57,640 bases of DNA from a virus. Location of the stretch: positions 1 to 57,640 of IMG/VR virus record IMGVR_UViG_3300032268_000454. The stretch is one strand, 5' to 3'. The position numbers and the translations under genes were made by a program. A model generated the notes under the pieces. It was not told where the DNA came from, did no database searches, and saw only the letters and a list, made by a program, of their open reading frames with translations. Of the stretch, positions 1 through 7,639 are shown one piece after another (the first letter of the stretch is position 1; every line of letters starts with the position of its first letter).

Positions 1-1
1 A

Positions 2-355
2 TCAAGCGGCGGTGATGGTGAAGTCATTATTAGACCAACCGCTTGTTGGGATGTATCCCGCAATTCCAGAAGTGGTTGAGTATCTTTCGCCTAGTACATT
101 GCCATCGAATGTATATCGCTCTCTAACCGTCCATACCCCAGAAAAAAATGCTATTTGAACTTCATAGTAATAATCGTTCTGAGGTGAAACATCTCCATTA
201 TATTCAGTTTCAAAGGACTTATATACATAGCCGTAATAACCATTAATACCCCCTTCAAAGTATACTTGATTCGTACTCGCCACAGGAATCCCGCTAGGCG
301 CAGCAGCACCAACCCTAGGAACCGACAAGTTTAAGCCTAAGCCGAGTTTCGGCAT
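2..355 (-). CDS. fibre/decoration-type module protein, 117 aa
   Basis: A single-module protein that I cannot name by family. After a short N-terminus it enters a segment beginning APSGIPVAST and ends with a Thr-Ser-Gly-Trp stretch and a terminal Thr-Ala-Ala. The same order (A-P-x-G-[IL]-P-V-[AS]-S, an aromatic-rich beta-type middle, S-T-G-W near the end, I-T-A-[AS] at the C-terminus) appears in the protein at 23632-24501, which has two such modules. The two genes therefore look like relatives by module duplication. Composition (Gly, Tyr, Ser and Thr rich, no Cys) fits an exposed virion protein. It lies 6 bases after the stop of the gene at 362-679 and probably shares its promoter. Virion role is inferred from the paralogue's position in the structural region. 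Confidence 0.65.
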   Translation of the reverse strand: MPKLGLGLNLSVPRVGAAAPSGIPVASTNQVYFEGGINGYYGYVYKSFETEYNGDVSPQNDYYYEVQIAFFSGVWTVRERYTFDGNVLGERYSTTSGIAGYIPTSGWSNNDFTITAA

Positions 356-361
356 GGCAGT

Positions 362-679
362 TTAGGCGCTTTTGTAAGCGATGATTTTGCCGCTGGTGAG
401 CGTGATTGCGGTAAAGTTACCAAAGATCGTTGCCCCCGCTGCGATATCAACAGCCGTCGTTGCATCCCCAGTCCAGTTGCCTGAGGTTACATTGACCACG
501 GCAGCAGCCGTCGCTTGGATTGCACCCCAAGGTCCACCAGTGAGCGCAGCAGCGGCAGTCTTGTAAACAGCTCCATGCTGACCCAGGGAAAGGCTTGAAT
601 CCTTTTCAGCCTCAAAAGCCAACTGATTGATTTTGCGTAAAGAATAATTCTCGTTGTCGCTGCTAGAGGGTTGTGACAT
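362..679 (-). CDS. small Ala/Thr-rich hypothetical, probably virion protein, 105 aa
   Basis: Not recognised by family. The N-terminus is polar and carries the S-L-R-K-I-N-Q-L-type segment that I associate with small phage structural proteins. The rest is a low-charge, Ala/Thr/Gly-rich beta-type sequence. There is no Shine-Dalgarno; the start ATG lies 35 bases from the first base of a TTGACT hexamer and belongs to the late-type promoter at 686-716. That is the same geometry as the terminase, portal and glucosaminidase genes. I therefore infer that it is a late virion gene although it points left. The protein at 2-355 follows directly and is probably co-transcribed. Confidence 0.6.
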   Translation of the reverse strand: MSQPSSSDNENYSLRKINQLAFEAEKDSSLSLGQHGAVYKTAAAALTGGPWGAIQATAAAVVNVTSGNWTGDATTAVDIAAGATIFGNFTAITLTSGKIIAYKSA

Positions 680-685
680 AGGGTT

Positions 686-716
686 TATATTAAATACTGT
701 CAGAGATTAGTCAATA
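686..716 (-). promoter_or_regulatory. late-type promoter, leftward (TATTGACT-N10-AGTA)
   Basis: On the minus strand the sequence reads TATTGACT, ten bases, AGTA, three bases, AATATA. The TTGACT hexamer is at 709-714, AGTA at 695-698 and the -10-like AATATA at 686-691, giving a 17-base spacer. The expected start of transcription falls on the start codon at 679. This is the only copy of the late motif family found in leftward orientation. Confidence 0.65.
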
Positions 717-947
717 CTACTTCCTACCGCGATTCACGCTCTTTGACTCAAGATTCAGGTTCGACGCTGCATTATTCATGGTATTGCCGTCCTTGTGGTT
801 GACGTCTTTCCCACGCATGGCAGCTAAACCACGACGTTTAGTCATCGATCGACGAGCAGCGTTACGACCAGCACGACGTTTGAGTTGATCAGGCTTACCG
901 TGATACTCCCGGTATTCCTTGGCGTAATCTCTTTTACCTAGGGGCAT
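717..947 (-). CDS. small HNH-like protein, 76 aa
   Basis: Strongly basic protein with a C-terminal D-V-N-H-K-D-G-N-x-x-N-N-x-x-S-N-L segment, which matches the core of small HNH-type phage proteins (Asn-His followed by Asp-Gly-Asn and Asn-Asn). It may nick DNA or only bind DNA; a complete second metal-binding half is not visible. I chose the ATG at 947 rather than the in-frame ATG at 965. AAAGG lies upstream of 947, and that start sits two bases after the stop of the preceding gene, whereas the 965 start overlaps it and has no ribosome site. It is in the tail of the leftward replication operon. Confidence 0.6.
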   Translation of the reverse strand: MPLGKRDYAKEYREYHGKPDQLKRRAGRNAARRSMTKRRGLAAMRGKDVNHKDGNTMNNAASNLNLESKSVNRGRK

Positions 948-949
948 GG

Positions 950-1189
950 TTAAACCTTTCCCCATTTATCGATGGGACATTTCTCGTGGGGAAACACCGT
1001 TTTGGTACGCATATTGCACCCACAAATCTTGCAAACTCCATGACCACAGAACACTCGTTGATCGAAGTTTGGACACGCCTGACAGATGGCATATCTCGCA
1101 GCACGCTGTTCATCCGTAGCCGTCTTCATTCCGTTAATGATCCAAGTGGATACGGAATTGGAGAAACCTTTGATCTGATCCAGCGTCAT
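950..1189 (-). CDS. small cysteine-rich zinc-ribbon-like protein, 79 aa
   Basis: The C-terminal half has Cys residues spaced C-x2-C-x8-C-x4-C-x2-C-x-C, followed by a conserved-looking K-C-P-I-D-K-W end. This pattern is widespread in small phage proteins assumed to bind zinc. The N-terminal 30 residues are helical and polar. No enzymatic motif is visible, so function is unknown; a DNA- or protein-binding role is an inference. It is in the leftward operon, with short gaps of 2-4 bases to its neighbours. Confidence 0.6.
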   Translation of the reverse strand: MTLDQIKGFSNSVSTWIINGMKTATDEQRAARYAICQACPNFDQRVFCGHGVCKICGCNMRTKTVFPHEKCPIDKWGKV

Positions 1190-1193
1190 CGAG

Positions 1194-1364
1194 TTAGTTT
1201 AACCACTCCAAAAACCACCTCAATAGGCGGGCGAAAAAGCCAGGACGTTGCCGCCGGACTCTCTCACAAACCCCCATTGGGGCAGTCTTCCACATGCCAA
1301 ACTTGTTTTCGACGTACCACGGTTTTCGAACCGTGATGTTTCGGATTCGTTTTTTCTTTCTCAT
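1194..1364 (-). CDS. small basic hypothetical protein, 56 aa
   Basis: Unrecognised. The first eight residues are almost all Lys/Arg and the C-terminal 15 residues form an amphipathic segment rich in Phe, Leu and Trp (F-F-A-R-L-L-R-W-F-L-E-W-L). It may bind membrane or nucleic acid. I chose the ATG at 1364, which overlaps the stop of the upstream 42-residue gene as ATGA. An upstream TTG at 1376 would extend it by four residues. Confidence 0.5.
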   Translation of the reverse strand: MRKKKRIRNITVRKPWYVENKFGMWKTAPMGVCERVRRQRPGFFARLLRWFLEWLN

Positions 1365-1489
1365 TCTGGGTCCCAATACCCTTTCCGCTCTTCGTCTTTG
1401 CGGTCCTTAAACCACAATCCAAAAGCGACGAACACCGGTACGATCACCAGGAAAACGACGACAGTGGCGCAAATAAGCAGACCCTTCAT
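1361..1489 (-). CDS. single-span membrane micropeptide, 42 aa
   Basis: A short gene found at the junction between two others. The protein begins MKGLLICATVVVFLVIVPVF, giving one hydrophobic helix of about 20-24 residues, followed by a charged tail (K-D-R-K-D-E-E-R-K). Its ATG overlaps the stop of the oxygenase gene as ATGA (1486-1489), and its own stop overlaps the next ATG as ATGA (1361-1364). Such double coupling supports translation. Function is unknown; an inner-membrane protein made with the replication proteins is the most that can be said. Confidence 0.55.
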   Translation of the reverse strand: MKGLLICATVVVFLVIVPVFVAFGLWFKDRKDEERKGYWDPE

Positions 1490-2142
1490 AGAATCTCCAA
1501 AGCACTGAAGGTTTCTTCTGAGCCGAACTTACCTTTCACAAACACGTTGAAGGCGATGCAGTAGCGGTCGGCGTCTGCCTGGCTTGGCTCCACGTGATGC
1601 GACAGGTGAGAAGGGAACAGAACCAACATTCCGTTCTTGGGCAGCACAGGCCACACGTCTGCATTCAAGATGTCTCTCTTCTCAAACTCCCAGCCGAAGA
1701 AGGCAGGGAATAGGTTGAAGTCTTTGTAGGACTTGGAGAACAGGATCGGGCCGCTGTTCTCGTACGTCTCTACATAGTAGACACCCGAGATCAGTGAGTT
1801 CTCGTGTGCATGGCCGTGGGCAAAGTCACCCTTCTGATGCTTCATGACCCAAGAGTTGGTAATTTGGAACTGGTACTTTCTCTTTAGGCCGAGAGCTTCG
1901 AACGCATACGCGCTGATCTCCCGGAGGATGGACGCCTTCAGATACTGCATGTCCGGGACGTCCAGGATCCTGGTGTCGACGGAAGCCCATCCGTTGTTGG
2001 CTTTGACCCGACGCATGTCGGCTTGTTTCACAACCGCGATAGATTGGCTATCGGGTTGTCCCAGCTGCGAGATGAACAGCGGGGTGCTGAATAGTGGTGC
2101 CACCGATCTCTGTGGCTCGATTACTCCAGATTGATTTCCCAT
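1486..2142 (-). CDS. putative 2-oxoglutarate/Fe(II) oxygenase, 218 aa
   Basis: Resembles the phage-rich TIGR02466 / 2OG-FeII_Oxy_5 group of dioxygenases. Visible signatures are H-A-H-E-N around residues 111-115 followed by S-G-V-Y-Y-V, and near the end L-F-P-S-H-L-S-H-H-V-E-P (residues 175-186) with Arg193 in R-Y-C-I-A-F-N. By family rule one His of the first block and His182 are iron ligands and the Arg binds 2-oxoglutarate. The substrate is not known for most phage members. The ribosome site is excellent (AGGAGG nine bases before the ATG) and the gene overlaps the primase end by 22 bases. Its place in the replication operon suggests action on nucleic acid or a host factor, but this is inference. 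Confidence 0.75.
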   Translation of the reverse strand: MGNQSGVIEPQRSVAPLFSTPLFISQLGQPDSQSIAVVKQADMRRVKANNGWASVDTRILDVPDMQYLKASILREISAYAFEALGLKRKYQFQITNSWVMKHQKGDFAHGHAHENSLISGVYYVETYENSGPILFSKSYKDFNLFPAFFGWEFEKRDILNADVWPVLPKNGMLVLFPSHLSHHVEPSQADADRYCIAFNVFVKGKFGSEETFSALEIL

Positions 2143-4238
2143 GTTATTTTTCCTCCTGATTTGCGCCGGATAACCTGCTCGGGCCGGATGGCCATAATCT
2201 TGGCCAATCTCTGACCCATGCGGTCCGGACTTGAAACGTAATGACGCGCGAGCTTTTCGAGTTCGGCATCATTAAGCATGTTGTTGAGTAGGTCGGTCGC
2301 AGAACCAACCCACTGTTTTGGGTTTTTCCCGTTCGCCGCGATTTTGTAATTGATGAGGTACTTATCGAGGAGCTCGGAGAAAGCGTGGTTAGGGTGGGTT
2401 GTTCTCGTATCTTCCAAAATGTCGGGGTGGTGATAATTCGTTACGCCGAACCGGTTGGTGCCTTCCAGATGCGACGCCGGCGTCCAGTCCAGGAGCCAGC
2501 GGGCAAAGTTGGGCAACTCCCTGGCCAAGATCCGATCGATCTCCTGGCGGGGAGGGAAGGGGAACTTCCGGTGCCTCGCTTTGAAGAGCATGATCTTGTC
2601 CAGGATTGAGGTGTCGGTGTAGGGGATCGCCCGCATCGATTCGGGGTCATCATTCAGCGTGAAGATGATCCGCCCGATCCAGTTGATCGTCGTTGGATTC
2701 TCGCGCATCGCACGATGACGATGCTGAGTGTTGGCGACGAACTTCTTGATCGAGTTGGTGAAGAGAAGGTGTTTCTCGTAGCTGGTCGAGGCTACGGTAT
2801 CGTCAATGTTGAGCACGCCGACTTCGAAGAGCTCATTATTGAACTGATCCCCACCGCTGATGTGAGAGGAGGCATCGCAACCTCCGCCCATAAGAGCGGC
2901 GACAATCTTGGTACCGATTAGGGTTTTCCCTTGCTCGACCGGACCAGCGATAAACACGGCCTGACCTTGGGCGGGGGCCCCGGCACTGGCTGTGGTATAG
3001 AACCGTTTCAGCCAGGCCAGGAAGTACTGGAGACTGTCAGACGGATCGAAGAACTCGTCCAACAGACTCGCTGTCCAAGGGAAGTGCTCGCCCCACTCTC
3101 CAGGAGTGTTGCTGGGTGGCATCACTTTTACCCTGGATGTGTTGAGAATGCATCGGCTGCCAAATCGCACGAGCTCCTCATGGCTGTAAAGCACGGGGCC
3201 GGTGGCATCGACACGACGGTTTTCCCGAATGCGAAGCATGGCTTCGTCGGTTTCCGACATATCTCCGCGGGCATCGCTGGTGAGACTTAAACCAAACAAG
3301 CCTGCAATATCCTTGCGGGCTGTCTCCGAAGGTGCGTCTCTCCAGCTGCCTTCCATGTCCCTGCGCCAATACTTACTTCCGTCGTACCAGTACGAACCCA
3401 GAGGCCCGCCCAGACGAGTGTTGTTAAATTCATCGACCCAATCCGCACCCAAGATATCTGCCCAAGGATAAAACGCCCGATCCTGCGAGAATGAGACCAT
3501 CCCGGTTGCCGTAACGATACAAGCCGACGGATTGGTAGAATCCGGAGACCAAAAAGCGTTACAACGCCCGTTAATATCTAGCGTTCCACGGAGTCGACCA
3601 GGAAACAGGCTTTCAACCCGTTCCTTGATCTTCTCAATGGGAATCTCAGTATCTCCCTCACCACGATAGCGGTGAGAAGCATCGAAGGCTGAGGCTAGAA
3701 GGGCACAGAGAGTATCAAACTTAACTCTGTTATCGCTGACCTCGGTGGCTGGAGGATTCCAGGCGTAGTACTGTTCTGGCTTACGGATGTTGTCATCCAG
3801 TCCAGGGAACAGCTTACGGACATTAAGTTCCTTCATCAGACGAGTGATGAAGGGATCAAATATCCCAGGTGCGATGGCTACGGGTTTCTCAAACAGCCAG
3901 ATAACTCTTACCCCACCACTAATTGTTCGGTGGGCGTAGGCGGGTTTCATCCCGGCTTTTGAGCGACGAGTAAGACCTTCGAGCATTTCCTCGGCCGTAA
4001 TCTGGGCGTCGTAGTCGGCTACAAGGGCGTGCATCTTGACCGCCTGGTTCTCACGGGAGACTCGGAGGTTGGGCGCACGACCCTCAAAGCCGGAGACAAA
4101 CAGCCAGTCCGTCGAGGGGTTGGTAGACCAGGAGGAAAACTCCTCCTTGGTCATGTTGGGTAGTGGGGTTGTATGAAGCCAGGCGTCGACTGGAGTGACC
4201 TCCAGGGAAGCCAGGTTCTTCAGGGCGTAAAGACTCAT
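2121..4238 (-). CDS. primase / superfamily 3 helicase, 705 aa
   Basis: Bifunctional replication protein. The C-terminal half has a helicase domain of the DUF5906/SF3 type: Walker A G-P-V-E-Q-G-K-T at residues 432-439, Walker B-like V-L-N-I-D-D about 40 residues on, and a later I-F-T-L-N-D-D block. The N-terminal third looks like an archaeo-eukaryotic-type primase domain, with an Asp pair in V-A-D-Y-D and an S-G-G-V-R-V-I-W-L-F strand. The usual His of that strand is Arg or absent, so whether it still makes primers is unclear. It would unwind DNA and start synthesis for the adjacent polymerase. It starts four bases after the 57-residue gene, within the leftward operon. Confidence 0.85.
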   Translation of the reverse strand: MSLYALKNLASLEVTPVDAWLHTTPLPNMTKEEFSSWSTNPSTDWLFVSGFEGRAPNLRVSRENQAVKMHALVADYDAQITAEEMLEGLTRRSKAGMKPAYAHRTISGGVRVIWLFEKPVAIAPGIFDPFITRLMKELNVRKLFPGLDDNIRKPEQYYAWNPPATEVSDNRVKFDTLCALLASAFDASHRYRGEGDTEIPIEKIKERVESLFPGRLRGTLDINGRCNAFWSPDSTNPSACIVTATGMVSFSQDRAFYPWADILGADWVDEFNNTRLGGPLGSYWYDGSKYWRRDMEGSWRDAPSETARKDIAGLFGLSLTSDARGDMSETDEAMLRIRENRRVDATGPVLYSHEELVRFGSRCILNTSRVKVMPPSNTPGEWGEHFPWTASLLDEFFDPSDSLQYFLAWLKRFYTTASAGAPAQGQAVFIAGPVEQGKTLIGTKIVAALMGGGCDASSHISGGDQFNNELFEVGVLNIDDTVASTSYEKHLLFTNSIKKFVANTQHRHRAMRENPTTINWIGRIIFTLNDDPESMRAIPYTDTSILDKIMLFKARHRKFPFPPRQEIDRILARELPNFARWLLDWTPASHLEGTNRFGVTNYHHPDILEDTRTTHPNHAFSELLDKYLINYKIAANGKNPKQWVGSATDLLNNMLNDAELEKLARHYVSSPDRMGQRLAKIMAIRPEQVIRRKSGGKITWEINLE

Positions 4239-4242
4239 GGCC

Positions 4243-4416
4243 TTAATCCCGGCTTTTAAAGAATATGGTTTCGATTCGGATTACAGACCCGTCCGGCCAC
4301 CTCCTGACAATATCGTGCCAGTAATCAGCCTCGACTTGTGCATCTAATTTGCTCCGGTGCGTCCTATCGGACACTCTTGAACCGTCTCTCAACACTATGT
4401 ACCTCGCGTTATCCAT
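4243..4416 (-). CDS. small hypothetical protein, 57 aa
   Basis: A gene too short for usual cut-offs but well supported. TAGGAG lies eight bases before the ATG; it starts 11 bases after the polymerase stop and stops four bases before the primase start, filling an otherwise unexplained gap. The protein is charged, beginning MDNARYIVLRDG and holding an R-W-P-D-G-S-V-I-R-I-E strand near the end. No family is recognised. Position between polymerase and primase suggests a replication accessory role, which is inference. Confidence 0.65.
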   Translation of the reverse strand: MDNARYIVLRDGSRVSDRTHRSKLDAQVEADYWHDIVRRWPDGSVIRIETIFFKSRD

Positions 4417-4427
4417 TTTATTTACTC

Positions 4428-6188
4428 CTATTTAACGTATCTGTCGGTTTCCACGGCCTCGGCTGCGACCGGGCAGCCTTGTAACCAGTCCGGGGTTACC
4501 GACATCAACATTTCCACATCTTTTGGTTTCACATCCTTGTCGACCTCCACAACGGCTTCGTCGTGAACGTGAAGGACAAGGGGTAGGCCAGCCTTTTCGA
4601 GTCGTAGGATGCATTCGGCCATGACATCCCGGGCTGTAGCCTGAACGGTGTTATTACATAAGTTCCCACCGTAGAAATTGACGTGAGGACCACCCATGAT
4701 GGTCTGAGCTGTGTATCCCGCGTATCCGCTTGCGAGGTTTTGTGTGCGGATGTTGCGGTATCTGAGGCTTCTCCAGGAGGGAAGCTCGATCTCGTATTGT
4801 CCGTCTGCTTTGGATTGTTTGTAAGCCGTCTCTAACTTCTTCCAGAAATTGACGACGTGATGATTTTTAGACCGATATGTTCTAACAATGTTTGCCGCTT
4901 GAGCTTCATCGATCTCCAGGCCGTATGCTGTGTTGGCCATGTAGGCGAATTTCTTGGCTCCTGCGCCGTACCCAAGACCCAGCACCATTGCCTTGGCAAG
5001 CTGGTACATGGCTGTATTGGTTTTCTTAAGTGTTCCTTTTTCTCCGTTCCAGAGATTGGCTGAGATGGCAAAGGCTTCGTAGATACCATATCCGTTACGG
5101 ACGGCCTCTAGGAGGGTTGTATTCCCGGACAACCAAGCCAGAACCCTGGGCTCAATCTGGGAAAGATCGCAAACGATGAACTTCTTGCCTGGGCGAGGAA
5201 TGATACAGCCTCGCATATCGACTCCGAAATGTGGCTCCCTAGGCAGATTCTGGACGTTAAAGCGGCTATCTCCACTAAACCGACCCGTATGTGCCCCGAA
5301 GAACTTCATGCCGTAAGACGCCGTCATATCTGGACGCACACGAGAATCGAGCACCTTCATCTTGACCAAGTAGGAATTGGATTTTCTCCAATCCCGCATG
5401 GCGGCAACAAAGGGAACCTTATCGCCGTATTTCTTTTCCCAAACCGCACACTCTTCGGAATCTTCTGAGAGGGAATCAGGCCAAGGGATGCCTTGGTTGA
5501 TACACTCGGCCCTAAAATTCTTGATGGAGAGAACAACGCCATCTCCTTTGTCCATCCAGGGGAGTTTCTGTTCTGCTTCCCACTTGATTTTATCTAGCTT
5601 CTTGATGCCCTCCTTAACCAAGGGTTGATCAATCGCAAAACCCTTCCACGCCATCTCAATCGTATGCTTGGATAACTTGCGCTCGATCTCTGGCATCTCC
5701 GATCCGTACTTCTTATAGAGCTCTAAACAACTCACAGAATCCGCTAAAGCGTATTGTGTCATCTCCTCTGCAAACTCAGTATTGACCACATCAGACCACT
5801 TCTTGCCCTTCATCTTTTTACGAGGATCCTTCGAAATCTCCTTACCAAGGAGGTTCGTGCAGGCGCCCTCCAGATCTCTAGGAGACCCAAGGTAAGCCGC
5901 AAGATTGGCCGTGCAGAAGAAATCCGCGGGCTTCGACTTGATTCGGTCACCAAGAGCCTCAACACAGGCTCCGTCGAAGCTGTAGTTGTGCGCAATCCAC
6001 CGGCAGCCGTCGATCTTATCCCAAGGAGCTTTGTCCACGGGACCGCAATACGGCTCAATACCGTCACCAACCATCGACACCATGTAGATCTCCCCACGCG
6101 GATCGCGTAGGTAGTGCCACTGGCCGAGCGTCTTAATGCTCAGCTCGTTGTCGTAGTAGGATTCGAAATCGATGGCAATGTTTCGCAT
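4428..6188 (-). CDS. DNA polymerase I (family A) with 3'-5' exonuclease, 586 aa
   Basis: Replicative polymerase of the phage. The exonuclease domain starts at once with D-F-E (Asp7, Glu9), then H-N-x-x-F-D and a Y-A-L-A-D-S exo III-type motif. Polymerase motif A is D-L-S-Q-I-E-P-R (Asp341), motif B K-A-M-V-L-G-L-G-Y-G (Lys399 to Gly408), and motif C H-V-H-D-E (Asp543). There is no 5' nuclease domain, as usual in phages. The residue matching Phe762 of E. coli Pol I is Leu403, a variant reported mainly in temperate phages. The position of E. coli Arg754 appears to be Tyr395. The start overlaps the gene at 6140-6376 by 49 bases. Confidence 0.93.
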   Translation of the reverse strand: MRNIAIDFESYYDNELSIKTLGQWHYLRDPRGEIYMVSMVGDGIEPYCGPVDKAPWDKIDGCRWIAHNYSFDGACVEALGDRIKSKPADFFCTANLAAYLGSPRDLEGACTNLLGKEISKDPRKKMKGKKWSDVVNTEFAEEMTQYALADSVSCLELYKKYGSEMPEIERKLSKHTIEMAWKGFAIDQPLVKEGIKKLDKIKWEAEQKLPWMDKGDGVVLSIKNFRAECINQGIPWPDSLSEDSEECAVWEKKYGDKVPFVAAMRDWRKSNSYLVKMKVLDSRVRPDMTASYGMKFFGAHTGRFSGDSRFNVQNLPREPHFGVDMRGCIIPRPGKKFIVCDLSQIEPRVLAWLSGNTTLLEAVRNGYGIYEAFAISANLWNGEKGTLKKTNTAMYQLAKAMVLGLGYGAGAKKFAYMANTAYGLEIDEAQAANIVRTYRSKNHHVVNFWKKLETAYKQSKADGQYEIELPSWRSLRYRNIRTQNLASGYAGYTAQTIMGGPHVNFYGGNLCNNTVQATARDVMAECILRLEKAGLPLVLHVHDEAVVEVDKDVKPKDVEMLMSVTPDWLQGCPVAAEAVETDRYVK

Positions 6189-6376
6189 TCGGCTTGGATT
6201 TCTTCTTTGGGTTCCTTGAGGGTTTCGAGATATAGGTCAAGCATCCGGCAGGTGAGGCCCTTGAGCTCCTCAGCCACCGTCTTTTCGACCGGTTGTGCAT
6301 CCATGTGATCAGTGTGAACTTCAAACTTGAGTTCACCCTCGACCGCTGAGATGCGTACTCTTACGTCTACGCTCAT
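6140..6376 (-). CDS. small hypothetical protein, 78 aa
   Basis: Unrecognised acidic protein, with a beta-type N-terminus (V-D-V-R-V-R-I-S) and a helical Glu/Leu-rich middle, ending in T-T-T-T-S. AAAGGA lies nine bases before the ATG, and the ATG overlaps the upstream stop as ATGA. It runs 49 bases into the polymerase gene in another frame, a long but tolerable overlap in a compact operon. Confidence 0.55.
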   Translation of the reverse strand: MSVDVRVRISAVEGELKFEVHTDHMDAQPVEKTVAEELKGLTCRMLDLYLETLKEPKEEIQAECETLPSISNPTTTTS

Positions 6377-6501
6377 TCTGAGTTTCCTTTCGTTGTGTGA
6401 GTTGTGGTGCTTACGCTTTCAATCGCAGCACCGAAGGTGTAATTCACGGTTGTGGTTGTACCCTGGGTAGTTGCTTCGGTAGTTGGGTAAAGGTCTTTCA
6501 T
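6373..6501 (-). CDS. Thr-rich micropeptide, 42 aa
   Basis: Possible short gene beginning MKDLYPTTEATTQGTTTT and ending with a stop that overlaps the next ATG as ATGA. Ribosome site is weak (GGAA about 11 bases upstream). It fills the gap between its neighbours in the same direction. The Thr-rich, low-complexity sequence gives no hint of function, and it could be a chance reading frame. Confidence 0.4.
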   Translation of the reverse strand: MKDLYPTTEATTQGTTTTVNYTFGAAIESVSTTTHTTKGNSE

Positions 6502-6521
6502 AAATGGGAATTCCAGTTGGA

Positions 6522-6776
6522 TCACGGATGCTTATCTTTGGTAGCACCTACAAACCCGGCACGGCGGGCTTGCTCGATGAGAGTCCGTATCTCGTCTTTA
6601 AGACGACGGTTCTCTGTTGATAGGGATTCGTTCTCCTCGCGCATTTGCCGGAGACCGAGCTCGAGTATTTGTTCTGATGTTCTCATAAAGATTGGGTTAA
6701 AGACGTCGGCTACTTCCTCTCCAACTTCGATTTCTCGATTTGGAGTCTCATTCTCTGTATTTCCAGTTTCGTCCAT
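6522..6776 (-). CDS. coiled-coil hypothetical protein, 84 aa
   Basis: Acidic N-terminus followed by a long helix from about residue 30 to 72 with heptad-like Leu/Ile spacing (I-L-E-L-G-L-R-Q-M-R-E-E-N-E-S-L, then R-R-L-K-D-E-I-R-T-L-I), typical of a coiled coil. Likely a small oligomeric adaptor; no family recognised. The Shine-Dalgarno is weak. It is co-directional with the polymerase operon. Confidence 0.5.
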   Translation of the reverse strand: MDETGNTENETPNREIEVGEEVADVFNPIFMRTSEQILELGLRQMREENESLSTENRRLKDEIRTLIEQARRAGFVGATKDKHP

Positions 6777-6824
6777 ATGGGGTATCCGTGATTATTCCGT
6801 TTAGATAATTCAGGTACTTCGACG

Positions 6825-7022
6825 TCAAACGCCGAAGCCTGTTCTTTCTTCTTTGATTTCATATATGAATTTGACGGCAGACCTTATGGCGTCCCGATGT
6901 TGCTTTTTGTCTACCGCAAAGATGATCGCTTCTACCTGATCATTTGGGCAGTAGATGTCGGTGTAACCAAACCAGCGTTCAGCCAGCTTGATAAAAAGAC
7001 TCATCAGTAGCGTGTTAATCAT
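6825..7022 (-). CDS. small hypothetical protein, 65 aa
   Basis: Unrecognised protein with a hydrophobic-helical N-terminus (I-N-T-L-L-M-S-L-F-I-K-L-A-E-R-W-F) and a charged C-terminal helix. It overlaps the upstream gene's end by eight bases, in keeping with the rest of this operon. Confidence 0.5.
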   Translation of the reverse strand: MINTLLMSLFIKLAERWFGYTDIYCPNDQVEAIIFAVDKKQHRDAIRSAVKFIYEIKEERTGFGV

Positions 7023-7272
7023 TGCGCCTCCGCTTTTTGTTTTTATTCAGATCCTGAATTGTTTCTGCCAGCATCTTTTTGAATGCGATGCTGAAGAAAT
7101 CATCTCTCGTAGCATCTTTCCTCCCGAAATAGACGAATTCGTTATATACATTGTCTTCCATCTGAAGATCGATCTCAACGGTGTCAGCTTCCCTCACATC
7201 CAACACCTTGATCTGACCGATATCTTTGCCTGTTCTCTTGTTGTAAATCTGCGCTTTCCCTTTGGCTTTCAT
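7015..7272 (-). CDS. small basic hypothetical protein, 85 aa
   Basis: Unrecognised. Lys-rich at both ends (MKAKGKAQ and N-K-N-K-K-R-R-R-N-D), with an acidic beta-type centre (V-D-V-R-E-A-D-T-V-E-I-D-L). AAAGGG lies nine bases upstream of the ATG, which overlaps the previous stop as ATGA. Possibly a DNA-associated accessory factor, by charge and position only. Confidence 0.55.
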   Translation of the reverse strand: MKAKGKAQIYNKRTGKDIGQIKVLDVREADTVEIDLQMEDNVYNEFVYFGRKDATRDDFFSIAFKKMLAETIQDLNKNKKRRRND

Positions 7273-7622
7273 TTTTTCTGACCCTTTCTTATTTTATAAA
7301 GAACCATCGCTGCCCTGCATAAAGCTCTTTGCAGGTGTCCAACGACGCCCTCTTTGTCCTCTTTTTTATTCCCGTCCAACATCATCATTGCGGTGGCCAT
7401 ATGGCTCACTGCGCGATCCGCAGAATATCGAATCGAATCTCGGGTAAACCATTGCCCGGGACCTGATTTTGTTGAACCTGTTTTTGATTTCCCGCCCCGT
7501 GTCATCACATGAACGATCTCTTTGGACGCATTCATGGCAATTTCATCGGGAAGGGGATAGGAACTTGGCTGTTTCAAAAGCACAGAGGTGACGCGCTGTT
7601 TACAGATCTCCTGTAACACCAT
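7269..7622 (-). CDS. hypothetical protein, possibly DUF5664-like, 117 aa
   Basis: The C-terminal half has a two-helix pattern with R-x4-S-x2-R-A-x2-H-M, an acidic linker (K-K-E-D-K-E-G) and H-L-Q-R-A-L-C-R-A-A-M-V-L. This resembles the end of the DUF5664 nucleotide-phosphohydrolase-like family seen in phages. The match is by eye and weak, so function should be treated as unknown. I use the ATG at 7622; a TTG two codons upstream is possible. It starts 17 bases after the upstream stop and couples by ATGA to the downstream gene. Confidence 0.5.
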   Translation of the reverse strand: MVLQEICKQRVTSVLLKQPSSYPLPDEIAMNASKEIVHVMTRGGKSKTGSTKSGPGQWFTRDSIRYSADRAVSHMATAMMMLDGNKKEDKEGVVGHLQRALCRAAMVLYKIRKGQKK

Positions 7623-7639
7623 GGCCAAATCCCAATTCT

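Noticed and set aside
986-1336. Open frames on the plus strand over the leftward operon (for example 986-1336 and 1248-1508).
   Set aside because: They are antisense to better supported leftward genes, lack ribosome sites, and encode sequences without domain character.
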